A stretch of DNA of 12,393 bases from Actinomycetota bacterium (lineage in GTDB: Bacteria; Actinomycetota; UBA4738): the NCBI GenBank assembly GCA_005888465.1, contig VAYJ01000151.1:3433-15825 (forward strand), in the 5' to 3' direction. The notes beneath the pieces are model-generated. The model did not search any database and had not been told where the DNA came from. It saw only the letters and a list, made by a program, of their open reading frames with translations. Positions 1-7,016 of the stretch are shown in pieces; the stretch's first letter is position 1, and each line of letters begins with the position of its first letter. A program made the translations under genes and the position numbers.

Positions 1-1130
1 TCCTGGACCTGGGGGGCGCCGCTGTTCCAGTAGTTCTCCAGGAACACGGTGTTGATGCCGTACTCCGTAAGGGCGCCCTGCCAGTTCAGTCCGGCAATCC
101 TCGCCTCCAGCGCGTCGTTGATCCAGAGCTCGAAGACGCCATTTGATTGGCGCGGGTCACCGAGATTGGCGTGGGCCTCGATGCAGTACCACTTACCCAC
201 GTGCATGTGATCGAAGATCGGCGTTCGGCTCCACGCCGTGCCGAGCCACCGGAAATGAGCGAAGTCGTTGTACTCGGTGCCGAGGACCCTGCCCGCTTCA
301 TCCGTCGTCGATGCCGGGACGATTCCCAGGTGATACGCTTCCGCTCCCGGGAGAGCTCCCGACCAGACGTGCGCCATCATCGCCTGGGCCCAGGTCCGAT
401 TCACGATCGACTGGGCTCGGCTCAGCTTGTTCCCGCCGCCGCCGATCCAGCCTACCTGGAGCTTCACGAAGTGCCGCCAGTAGATCTCGCGGTACACCGC
501 GGTCCCGGAGTCGACCGGCCGCAGGTACGACCACGGAGTCTTGCCGATAGCCAGGTGAAGAAAGCCGGCCTGCACCTGGCCGACGTGCGAGAATCTGGCG
601 CGCATGCCCGTCGAACCCCCGTACCCCACGCCGGGCAGGCGCACGAAGTCGCCGTCGTGCCCCCCGTGGGCAAAGTATGAACGCAGCCGGTCCTTCTCGA
701 AATCGTCGCACCAGATCCACCCCGGCTTGGGCGTGTCACACTCGGACGGGTCCGTCCGGGTGGGCCAGACGGTGATCACGGCGGTGCCATTCAGGCCCGC
801 GCTGGTGGCAACAATCCTCGCCGTCCCCGGCGCTCGTCCGCTGACGACCCCGGTCGGCGAAACGGTGGCCGTCGCGGGGTCGAGGCTTGTCCAGGAGATG
901 CTGCGACCCAGGAGGGGGCGGCCCTTCCCATCGTTCACCAGCGCGCTCAGTTGCTGACTGTCGCCAGCGAGCAGATTGTCGGCAGCGGGACCCACGACCA
1001 CGGATTCCGTGGCTGGAGAGAGTGTCGGAACTTGAGTTGGCCCGCAGCCAGTCGCCGCGAGGGCCACCACGGCGGCCGCGATCAGAAGCAGAGAGCGGAT
1101 CCGCGTTTGTCGAGCCCTGGAGCCGCGCAT
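1..1130 (-). CDS. Lipoprotein with Big-2 Ig-like domain and concanavalin-A-like (jelly-roll) domain, 3' end beyond window
   Basis: The reading frame is open from ATG at 1130 (minus strand) to the left edge, 376 codons with no stop. The start follows an in-frame TAG at 1142-1140 and an AGGA about 8 nt upstream. Residues 1-29 are a lipoprotein signal: Arg-rich start, hydrophobic stretch, then ALAATGC, with Cys29 as the likely lipidated residue. Residues about 42-122 form a Big-2 type Ig domain, including the WTSLDPATATVSPTGVVSG and APGTARIVATSAG patterns. Residues about 134-376 resemble concanavalin-A-like/polysaccharide-lyase-type jelly-roll domains (DDFE near 142-145, GKWYCIEAHANLG, NGVFELWINDALEA, ENYW). 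The expected role is an outer-membrane or periplasmic lipoprotein that binds or cleaves polysaccharide. Catalysis cannot be judged because the C-terminus is missing. It is transcribed divergently from the neighbouring secreted protein, 65 bp away. The gene call is secure; the fold of the second domain is inferred from sequence pattern. Confidence 0.88.
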   Translation of the reverse strand, partial: MRGSRARQTRIRSLLLIAAAVVALAATGCGPTQVPTLSPATESVVVGPAADNLLAGDSQQLSALVNDGKGRPLLGRSISWTSLDPATATVSPTGVVSGRAPGTARIVATSAGLNGTAVITVWPTRTDPSECDTPKPGWIWCDDFEKDRLRSYFAHGGHDGDFVRLPGVGYGGSTGMRARFSHVGQVQAGFLHLAIGKTPWSYLRPVDSGTAVYREIYWRHFVKLQVGWIGGGGNKLSRAQSIVNRTWAQAMMAHVWSGALPGAEAYHLGIVPASTTDEAGRVLGTEYNDFAHFRWLGTAWSRTPIFDHMHVGKWYCIEAHANLGDPRQSNGVFELWINDALEARIAGLNWQGALTEYGINTVFLENYWNSGAPQVQ

Positions 1131-1183
1131 TCGTGCGATCCTAGACCTTGATTCTGAGTCGCTCTCGGCGGTCCATGCGACCA

Positions 1184-1189
1184 AGGAGG
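1184..1189 (+). promoter_or_regulatory. Strong Shine-Dalgarno fixing a GTG start
   Basis: AGGAGG sits 6 nt before GTG at 1196. It decides the start of the secreted protein over an upstream in-frame start at 1148, which has no comparable site and would add 16 residues before the signal peptide. Confidence 0.8.
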
Positions 1190-1195
1190 TTCCTC

Positions 1196-2350
1196 GTGAA
1201 GAAGAAGTCGACTGGCTTCGTGCTGCTCGCCCTGCTCCTCCTGATCGCCCCGGCGTTCGCCCAGACTGCCCCGCCGGCCGGCACATGGGCCCAGATCCCG
1301 AACACCCAACTCTACCCCGTCATTCCGTTTGAGGCCAAGTCCGAGAGCAGTCGAGGCGCTGGCAACCCAGAGCTCTGGAGTCCGCGTTCGCTGTTCGCGT
1401 TCTCGGGCGGAGACGTGGCGCAGATCGACGGCGGCTGGGGCTTCCTGATCTGGGGTGGAGGCCACGCGGCAACTCCGGACAATTCCCTCTACTGGCTTCC
1501 GTTCGATGGATCGGGCGCCAAGCGCTTGATGGGGCCGTATCTGGCCCCGGACAAGGTCTACTATTACAACGACCCACTAGAGACGTACCGGGCGGTCAGT
1601 CGTAACGCGCCTCCGAGTGTCACGGCCGCCGGCGCACCGAAGTCTCGCCACACCTATTCGAGTCTCCTCCGCATCGAGGTCCAGGGGCGCCCGGCGGTGT
1701 TCTGCTTTGGGGGCTCGCTCCTGGTCGGCAGCGGGAGCGGAACCACCGCCACGCGGATCTTCGATCTGTCGCAGACCTACGCCCAGGCCATGGCCAGGCC
1801 CGACATGGGGTGGGCGCTCAAAGCAGTGGCGCCGGGCAGTGCGGTGGCGTCGTCGAGCGGCTGGGACCCCGTGCAGAAGCGCGTCGTCACGCGCTCGAGA
1901 AACTTCATCGGCGCGTACTATCCCGACGCGGACAAGTGGGAGAACTGGAACATCCACAACGCGCCCTACGGGAGCGACTTCCAGGCGGGGGTGGCGGTGG
2001 ACGTGGTGGGCCGCAAGATGTATGTGCTCGGTGACCGACTGGCCGAAGTGATAGATCTCGATTCGAAAGCCTACACGGATCTCCGCGGCCAGCCCTGGGC
2101 GAAGGCGACCGGCAACGCCATTGCGTGGCACCCGCGGACCAAGCAGATCGTCTCCTGGTGGGGCGGCCAGAACCTGCTGCTGATCGACCCGGCGACGAAT
2201 GCCATGCGCACGGTGACGATGAAAGGGGTCACGGTATCCTCCATGGAGGAGAGCGGCACCTATGGGCGCTTCCGGATCATTCCCGGCACGGATCAGGTCG
2301 TTCTCCTAAACGCGGTCGACCAGAATGTCTTCATCGGCACTCTTCCGTGA
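1196..2350 (+). CDS. Secreted beta-propeller-like (kelch/galactose-oxidase-type) protein, function unknown
   Basis: 384 residues. I chose GTG at 1196 because a strong AGGAGG lies at 1184-1189 with a 6-nt spacer, and because the protein then begins with a textbook Sec signal peptide (MKKK, hydrophobic core, APAFA|Q, cleavage near residue 22). A longer frame from 1148 would spoil this. The mature part has repeated short strands of propeller type, each with an aromatic/Gly-Gly end followed by a turn: about 82-104 (GFLIWGGGH...LYWLPFD), 150-174 (SRHTYSSLLRI...VFCFGGS), 221-251 (GWDPVQKRVV...YYPDADKWENW), 269-289 (VVGRKMYVLGD...VIDLD), 308-337 (AWHPRTKQIVSWWGG...LIDPATN) and 364-382. This suggests about six blades. 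It has no visible catalytic or lipobox motif, so it is probably periplasmic or extracellular. It precedes the GT2-GtrA gene by 58 bp and is the first gene of the rightward set. The specific function is unknown. Confidence 0.87.
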   Translation: MKKKSTGFVLLALLLLIAPAFAQTAPPAGTWAQIPNTQLYPVIPFEAKSESSRGAGNPELWSPRSLFAFSGGDVAQIDGGWGFLIWGGGHAATPDNSLYWLPFDGSGAKRLMGPYLAPDKVYYYNDPLETYRAVSRNAPPSVTAAGAPKSRHTYSSLLRIEVQGRPAVFCFGGSLLVGSGSGTTATRIFDLSQTYAQAMARPDMGWALKAVAPGSAVASSSGWDPVQKRVVTRSRNFIGAYYPDADKWENWNIHNAPYGSDFQAGVAVDVVGRKMYVLGDRLAEVIDLDSKAYTDLRGQPWAKATGNAIAWHPRTKQIVSWWGGQNLLLIDPATNAMRTVTMKGVTVSSMEESGTYGRFRIIPGTDQVVLLNAVDQNVFIGTLP

Positions 2351-2360
2351 CCGCTTTTTT
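2335..2360 (+). terminator. Possible weak intrinsic terminator overlapping a stop codon
   Basis: CGGCAC (2335-2340) can pair with GTG-A-CCG (2347-2353, one bulged A) around a 6-nt loop, and a run of six T follows at 2355-2360. The TGA stop of the upstream secreted protein (2348-2350) lies inside the descending arm. The stem is short and bulged, so termination may be partial. If real, it would uncouple the first secreted-protein gene from the glycosyltransferase genes downstream. Confidence 0.3.
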
Positions 2361-2408
2361 CTTGCGACTTTGCCGCCAGGCAAGGGATAACGGAGCAAAG
2401 GGGCACGC

Positions 2409-3491
2409 ATGGAGCTGACGGTGGTGGTACCGACCTTCAATGAACGGGACAACATCGTGCCGCTCGTGGAGCGATTGATCAAAGTATTGGCGGGGACGGA
2501 TTGGGAGGTCGTCTTCGTCGACGATGACTCGCCCGACGGGACGGCCGAGGTGGTCCGTCAGCTTGCGCAAACGGATCGGCGCGTGCGCTGTGTCCAACGG
2601 ATTGGACGGCGAGGGCTGGCCTCGGCCTGCGTCGAGGGCATGCTGACGAGCGCGGCGCCGTTCCTGGCCGTGATGGACGCGGATCTGCAGCACGACGAGG
2701 AGCTACTGCCCCGGATGCTGGAAGAGTTGCGCGGTGATGGATTGGACATTGTCGTGGGTAGCCGATACGTGGAGGGGGGCGGCGTCGGAGGGTGGAGCCG
2801 CCTTCGCGTCGGGATCAGTGCCATGGCGGGACGACTGAGTCGATTCGTGGTGAAGGCGGACATCGCGGATCCGATGAGCGGATTCTTCATGATCCGACGG
2901 GACACCTTCCACCAGGAGGTCCGGAGACTCTCTGCGCAGGGATTCAAGATCTTGCTGGATCTCTTCGCCTCGTCCCCGGCCCCCCTGCGATTCAAGGAGT
3001 TGCCCTTTCAGTTCCGGGCCCGACTGCATGGCGAGAGCAAGCTGGATACGTTAGTCGCCTGGGAGTACGTCAACCTGCTGCTCGACAAGATCATCGGGCA
3101 CATCGTCCCTGTCCGTTTCCTCATGTTCGCCATGGTCGGCGGCGTGGGCATCGGAGTGCACCTGGCGGTTTTGGCCATCGGGCTGCGCGCCGGAGGTCTG
3201 GGGTTCCCGGTCGCGCAAGCCACGGCCACCATGGTGGCCATGACCGGCAATTTCTTGCTGAACAACGTGTTCACATATCGGGATCAGCGGTTGCGAGGTC
3301 GTGGGCTCATCTGGGGCCTGCTCTCGTTTTATCTCGTCTGTGGCCTCGGCGCGCTGGCGAACGTTGGTATCGCCTCGTTCATCTACCACTCCGATGAGCC
3401 ATGGTGGCTTGCCGGCCTGGCCGGTGCCGTCGTCGGGTCGGTATGGAACTACGCCATGAGCTCCGTGTTCACCTGGACGCGTCGACGGTAG
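2409..3491 (+). CDS. DPM1-like family 2 glycosyltransferase fused to a GtrA-like membrane domain
   Basis: 360 residues; ATG with AAAGGGG at 2397-2403. The N-terminal 230 residues are a GT-A domain of the dolichyl/polyprenyl-phosphate mannose (or glucose) synthase group: VVVPTFNERDN (5-15), VDDDSPDGT (37-45), catalytic DADLQHD (90-96), GSRY (117-120), DPMSGFF (154-160), and the family RxRxxGESKL motif (203-212). Residues about 235-360 form a GtrA-like domain with four predicted membrane helices and the paired signatures GNFLLNNVFTY (280-290) and VWNYAMSSVFTW (345-356). By family knowledge, such proteins transfer a hexose from a nucleotide sugar to undecaprenyl phosphate on the cytoplasmic face, and the GtrA part is thought to help translocate the product. 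The stop codon abuts the ATG of the next gene, a GT-C-like protein, which is a plausible consumer of the lipid-linked sugar. The sugar identity is not readable from sequence. Confidence 0.95.
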   Translation: MELTVVVPTFNERDNIVPLVERLIKVLAGTDWEVVFVDDDSPDGTAEVVRQLAQTDRRVRCVQRIGRRGLASACVEGMLTSAAPFLAVMDADLQHDEELLPRMLEELRGDGLDIVVGSRYVEGGGVGGWSRLRVGISAMAGRLSRFVVKADIADPMSGFFMIRRDTFHQEVRRLSAQGFKILLDLFASSPAPLRFKELPFQFRARLHGESKLDTLVAWEYVNLLLDKIIGHIVPVRFLMFAMVGGVGIGVHLAVLAIGLRAGGLGFPVAQATATMVAMTGNFLLNNVFTYRDQRLRGRGLIWGLLSFYLVCGLGALANVGIASFIYHSDEPWWLAGLAGAVVGSVWNYAMSSVFTWTRRR

Positions 3492-5195
3492 ATGGGCGGA
3501 GGAGAACGGAAGAGGCCCACCGGTCCGCTCCAGGCGCTCGGCGTGGTCGCGACGACAGGCGTGGCTGCGCTCATCCTGCATGCGCACCGGCTGGTGGGCG
3601 ACCTTGTGTCATCGAACAATGATCTGCGGGTGCACTATCGCTGGACGGTAGAGTTCGTGACCGCAGTGCGCGGTGGTGATCCGTACCCTCGCTGGATGCC
3701 CTTGGCCAATCAGGGGCTCGGGGAGCCCGCGCTCCTCTTCTATGCCCCTCTCTACTACTATGCGACGGCGGTGGTGGGGTATTTCACTCGCGACACCTGG
3801 ACGGCGATGAAGCTTGTGGAGTTCGTGGGGATCTGGGCCAGCGGCCTGTTCGCGTACGCAGCGTTGCGGCGCCTCTGCCCGCTCGGCTGGTCGCTGGCAG
3901 GGGCGGTGACCGTGCAGGCGGCGCCGATGATCTTCATGTTGTTCCACTTCTTCAATGGATTGCCCTGGGCGCTGAGCTTCACGGCGGCCATGGCCGCCGT
4001 GGCGTTCAGCGTGCGGCCCGCCCCGCGGCGAGTCGTCGACGTGCCGCTCGCCGCAGCGCTGGCCGTGGTGGTCAGCACGCACACGCTGTCCGGATTGATG
4101 GTTCTGATCTGCCTGCCATTCGTCAATGTGCGTCATCTGGTCGGCCCGGCGAATTCGGCTGGCCGAACCCGGCCCGTCATTGCTTGGGGAGTGTCTGCTC
4201 TGCTGGGGGTGGGCCTGACGATGGTCTATCTTTTTCCCGCTCTTCGAGCGCGGCACTTGATCATGTCCGAGGCGTGGGTGACGGAATACACCTATTACAA
4301 CGCCTTCATCTTCTCGACGGTGACCTATGTGCTGTACGGAATGCGCTGGATGACCTTCCAGTGGCCACTGCCCCTCGTGCTCCTGGGCTCGACGATCGCG
4401 GCCACCTGGTACGTCGTCAAATCTCAGGAGCGGCGCGACGGATCTTGGGCCGCCCTCGCCGGTCTCGTCAGCGTGGCTTGGGTCTCCCTCTTCCTGTGCA
4501 GCGAGCTGTCATATCCGCTCTGGGCTCTTCCTTCGCCACTCAAGCTCGTGCAGTACCCGCATCGCTTTCTGTACGTAACCACGGCGGTCGGACTCGTCGC
4601 GAACGTGATCTGCCTTCAGCGGGTGTGGTCCGAGAACTACGCGCGCCGGGTCGCGCTGCTGGTCGCGCTTCCACTGGTGGGGTCGGTGCTCATGACGGGC
4701 ACGATGTATGCGAAATTCACCCTGGTCGACGCCCGGCCTTCCGGGATCCGTGGGGACACGGTTGGCCCCCATCGCGGGCTGCCGGAGTACCTGACTCGAA
4801 CGGTTGGACCGGATTGGGAGCGTTACGTCCAAGATGGGGGTCTTGACAGCGAGTGCGCCGCCAGGCGGGCGAAGTGTCACGAGACTGCGGTGAGCGGCCG
4901 GACGCGCCGGTGGCGAATGGACGCACGCGAAGCAACGACTATTCGGCTCCCCGTCTTTGCCTTTCCCGCGTGGACGGTTGGGCTGGATGGGCGGGCACTT
5001 ACGTCGACGATCGACCAGTCAACCGGCTTGATCGCGATCGAGCTTCCGGCGGGTCGCCATGAGGTATCGCTCACCTGGGCCGGACTGCCTTCGGAACGTA
5101 CCGGCCTTGTCTTGAGCGGCGTGTCGCTGGGGCTGCTGATGGGCCTGGCGGCGATGGAGCGATTCACGAGAGCGAAGGGTGGCTCTCAGACATGA
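3492..5195 (+). CDS. Polytopic membrane protein of the PTPS-related / YfhO-like, GT-C-type superfamily
   Basis: 567 residues; ATG directly follows the previous stop (TAGATG), so translation is probably coupled. It has no strong Shine-Dalgarno of its own. The N-terminal part fits the membrane proteins annotated as 6-pyruvoyl-tetrahydropterin-synthase-related (a misleading name, since they are integral membrane proteins): first helix about 14-32, then a periplasmic loop NNDLRVHYRW with Asp44 in the position of the GT-C catalytic acid, GGDPYPRWMP (61-70), QGLGEPALLFYAPLYYY (74-90), and many further helices to about residue 412. YPHRFLYV (355-362) is also typical. The stretch about 413-540 is soluble and probably periplasmic. 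It has a strand-rich section (FPAWTVGLDG...IAIELPAGRHEVSLTW) and two cysteines (455, 462), and a last helix lies about 545-563. The likely role is transfer of a sugar from a polyprenyl carrier to an exported acceptor. Acceptor and sugar are unknown. Confidence 0.88.
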   Translation: MGGGERKRPTGPLQALGVVATTGVAALILHAHRLVGDLVSSNNDLRVHYRWTVEFVTAVRGGDPYPRWMPLANQGLGEPALLFYAPLYYYATAVVGYFTRDTWTAMKLVEFVGIWASGLFAYAALRRLCPLGWSLAGAVTVQAAPMIFMLFHFFNGLPWALSFTAAMAAVAFSVRPAPRRVVDVPLAAALAVVVSTHTLSGLMVLICLPFVNVRHLVGPANSAGRTRPVIAWGVSALLGVGLTMVYLFPALRARHLIMSEAWVTEYTYYNAFIFSTVTYVLYGMRWMTFQWPLPLVLLGSTIAATWYVVKSQERRDGSWAALAGLVSVAWVSLFLCSELSYPLWALPSPLKLVQYPHRFLYVTTAVGLVANVICLQRVWSENYARRVALLVALPLVGSVLMTGTMYAKFTLVDARPSGIRGDTVGPHRGLPEYLTRTVGPDWERYVQDGGLDSECAARRAKCHETAVSGRTRRWRMDAREATTIRLPVFAFPAWTVGLDGRALTSTIDQSTGLIAIELPAGRHEVSLTWAGLPSERTGLVLSGVSLGLLMGLAAMERFTRAKGGSQT

Positions 5196-5199
5196 GGAG
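5194..5199 (+). promoter_or_regulatory. Shine-Dalgarno overlapping the upstream stop codon, fixing ATG 5206
   Basis: GAGGAG lies 6 nt before ATG 5206 and overlaps the TGA (5193-5195) of the membrane protein gene, a typical arrangement for coupled translation. A GTG at 5179 in the same frame is less well placed and would overlap the upstream gene by 17 bases. Confidence 0.75.
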
Positions 5200-5205
5200 A
5201 CTGGC

Positions 5206-6393
5206 ATGACGGCATTGATGCTCCTGGTGGCGGTGCAACTGAGCGCTTTGCTCGCGCAACAGGCGAGTCGACACGCCGTCGTTGGTCCCCTCGCCCAGGC
5301 TGGCTCAGCAGCTCCTGCGGGGACCGTTCAGATAGCACCCGGGCAGCCGTTGCCGGATCGAGCCTGGATCGAGCGGCGGATGCCGACTGGCGCAATCCGG
5401 AGCTATATGCAAACCGGTGGCAAGCATGGCCGCGTCTTCTATCATCCCGGATTACAGGCGATGGTCTTTGCCGGGGGTGACTGGCACACGACACAACCCC
5501 AGTATGAAGGTGGGTCAGGGACGGGGTCGGAGATCTGGGCCCTCGACGTTCGAAACGATCGGTGGAAGCTCCTGCGCCCGTTCTGTGTACCCGACGAAAC
5601 CCAACCCGGTGGTCCCGACACGGTAGGGTGGGCCTACGATAGCAAGCGGGATCGGGGTCTCATGACTCCCGGGTTCTACTTCATTACCCAGGGCGCGAAA
5701 TCACCCTGCGGGGCGATCTACGGCCTGGGAGGCTATGCGTTCTCCTTCGAGACGAAGAAGTTCACTGGGCCCGATGGATCGGCGGGGCTTCCGCCTCCGC
5801 CTTCGGGTTGGGGAGGAGATGTCGGCGCGTCCTTTGGACTCTACAATCCGACCCTCGACGAGTACGTGCGGGTGCGCAACGGTCCGAGCCTCGAGCGGTT
5901 GAATCTGTCAGCGAAGACGTGGACGATGCAGACTCTCTCGAACGGCAATCCGAACTGGAACCCCGTTCCGAATCGGTCGCAGCCCGCGATCGACGTGAAG
6001 GGGCAAGCTGTGTACTGGCTCGATGCGTGGTCTTCCCCGAAGGCCCTGATCAAGATCAATCTGAAGAATGGGAGTGTTGCCTCGATCCCGTTGCCACCGC
6101 ACTACGCGCAGCCGGCCGGGCAGGATCATGAGATCTATCTGGCGTTCGACCCAGGCAATCGCGTGGTCCTCATCCCGAATAACGTAGACATGGGAACTTC
6201 TCCGATCAAAGGGCTTGGCGTCTATCATGTTGACACCGGCCAGTGGCAATGGGAGGCGGTGCCCCCCACGGTGTTGGGGCGCGTGTGGGGTTTCGATGAA
6301 GCCACGGGCGCCATGATCGGCATCGGCCAGCGGACGCCGCCCTTCGCCTATTTTCTGTACAAATACGGCTCCAGCTCCACGGGCTCGCGCTAG
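5206..6393 (+). CDS. Secreted kelch-like beta-propeller protein, function unknown
   Basis: 395 residues from ATG 5206. The N-terminus (MTALMLLVAVQLSALLAQQA) looks like a Sec signal with a weak, uncharged n-region; cleavage is probably near residues 17-20. A start at GTG 5179 would supply Arg and His in the n-region and cannot be fully excluded. Propeller-like repeats, each a strand pair with an aromatic/Gly turn, lie at about 71-123 (GRVFYHPGLQAMVFAGGDW...IWALDVRNDRWKLL), 141-188, 208-240 (LYNPTLDEYVRV...RLNLSAKTWT), 259-295, 308-350 (YLAFDPGNRVVLI...YHVDTGQWQWE) and 360-390, so roughly six blades. Cys127 and Cys168 could form a disulfide. It begins 10 nt after the GT-C-like gene, so it is almost certainly co-transcribed with the lipid-sugar genes. 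It could be an acceptor, a binding partner or an unrelated surface protein; sequence alone does not decide. Confidence 0.87.
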   Translation: MTALMLLVAVQLSALLAQQASRHAVVGPLAQAGSAAPAGTVQIAPGQPLPDRAWIERRMPTGAIRSYMQTGGKHGRVFYHPGLQAMVFAGGDWHTTQPQYEGGSGTGSEIWALDVRNDRWKLLRPFCVPDETQPGGPDTVGWAYDSKRDRGLMTPGFYFITQGAKSPCGAIYGLGGYAFSFETKKFTGPDGSAGLPPPPSGWGGDVGASFGLYNPTLDEYVRVRNGPSLERLNLSAKTWTMQTLSNGNPNWNPVPNRSQPAIDVKGQAVYWLDAWSSPKALIKINLKNGSVASIPLPPHYAQPAGQDHEIYLAFDPGNRVVLIPNNVDMGTSPIKGLGVYHVDTGQWQWEAVPPTVLGRVWGFDEATGAMIGIGQRTPPFAYFLYKYGSSSTGSR

Positions 6394-6401
6394 CGTCATG
6401 G

Positions 6402-6977
6402 TCACTGTTTTTCGGCTACCACGTCGTTGTTACAGTAGAGTTCGAAGTACGAGTGTTTCAGGTGTTGCGAAGAAAACCCTGCGTTGGTGAGCATGCGTTT
6501 CAAGTCTTCTCGCCAAAAATAAGTCTTGTGGTCTCTGATCGAGGCCTCAAGCCTGAAAGCGAGAAATTCGAGTATTGGCTTCGCCAGTGGCGTGGGAGCG
6601 GTGAGCAGCAGTTTGCCTCTCGGCTTCAAGACGCGGAATATTTCGTTGAGGATCTCCTGCGGATGAGTTAAGTGCTCAAGGACGGCCATCAAGGTCACAA
6701 TGTGAACACTTTGGTCGGGGAGAGGAATGACGCCCTGCAGATCGTACTCGCTGATCTTGAGCGCGTGATCCTCGAAACTCTTGACGACGATATCGAAACC
6801 ATAACCCCGGCTGATCTTGGGCGCGATGCTCCGGAGGAAGACGGCGTTTTCGCCACAGCCGATGTCGCATACCACGGCGCCGGGCGGGATGTGCGGGACA
6901 ATCTTGCGAAAGCGAAGCCACCTGATGATCCTGTCGAGCTGGGAGCTCAGGTGGGAGGTTCTTACTGGATCGCACAT
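6402..6977 (-). CDS. Class I SAM-dependent methyltransferase
   Basis: 191 residues, soluble, with the Rossmann-fold order of small methyltransferases: motif I VVCDIGCGEN (35-44) for SAM binding, an acidic post-I position near GFDIVV (60-65), IPLPDQSVHIVTLMAVLEHL (84-103) covering motif IV, and EIFRVLKPRGKLLLTAPTP (112-130). This resembles the Methyltransf_11/UbiE-like group often found in O-antigen and capsule clusters, where such enzymes methylate sugars or end-cap glycans. The substrate is not readable. The start at 6977 has only a weak GAGAG upstream. The gene lies 39 bp after the membrane-anchored GT2 stop and is last in the leftward operon; its stop is 8 bp from the stop of the convergent propeller gene. 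By hand count, 220 of 420 bases in 6421-6840 are G or C (52%), lower than in most neighbouring genes, which hints at separate acquisition. Confidence 0.93.
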   Translation of the reverse strand: MCDPVRTSHLSSQLDRIIRWLRFRKIVPHIPPGAVVCDIGCGENAVFLRSIAPKISRGYGFDIVVKSFEDHALKISEYDLQGVIPLPDQSVHIVTLMAVLEHLTHPQEILNEIFRVLKPRGKLLLTAPTPLAKPILEFLAFRLEASIRDHKTYFWREDLKRMLTNAGFSSQHLKHSYFELYCNNDVVAEKQ

Positions 6978-7016
6978 GTCACGCGCTCTCGTGCCGGCGT
7001 GTGATCGGTTCGCACT

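Noticed and set aside
147..957. Open frames on the plus strand within the first kilobase
   Set aside because: They lie antisense to the continuous lipoprotein frame, have low-complexity Arg/Pro/Ser-rich translations typical of GC-rich shadow frames, and show no domain.
1131..1195. A bidirectional promoter in the 65-bp divergent spacer
   Set aside because: A promoter is expected here from gene arrangement, but I cannot identify a credible -35/-10 pair on either strand, so none is annotated.
2362..2391. TTGCGA and GATAAC spaced 18 bp apart, like a sigma70 promoter before the GT2-GtrA gene
   Set aside because: The predicted start of transcription would fall on or beside the ribosome binding site at 2397-2403, leaving almost no leader. 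Only four of six bases match in each box.
6388..6412. CGCTAGCG palindrome followed by a T-run at the convergent junction, as a terminator
   Set aside because: The palindrome has only 4-bp arms with no loop, and the T-run begins more than 10 bases away, so it does not form a terminator hairpin.
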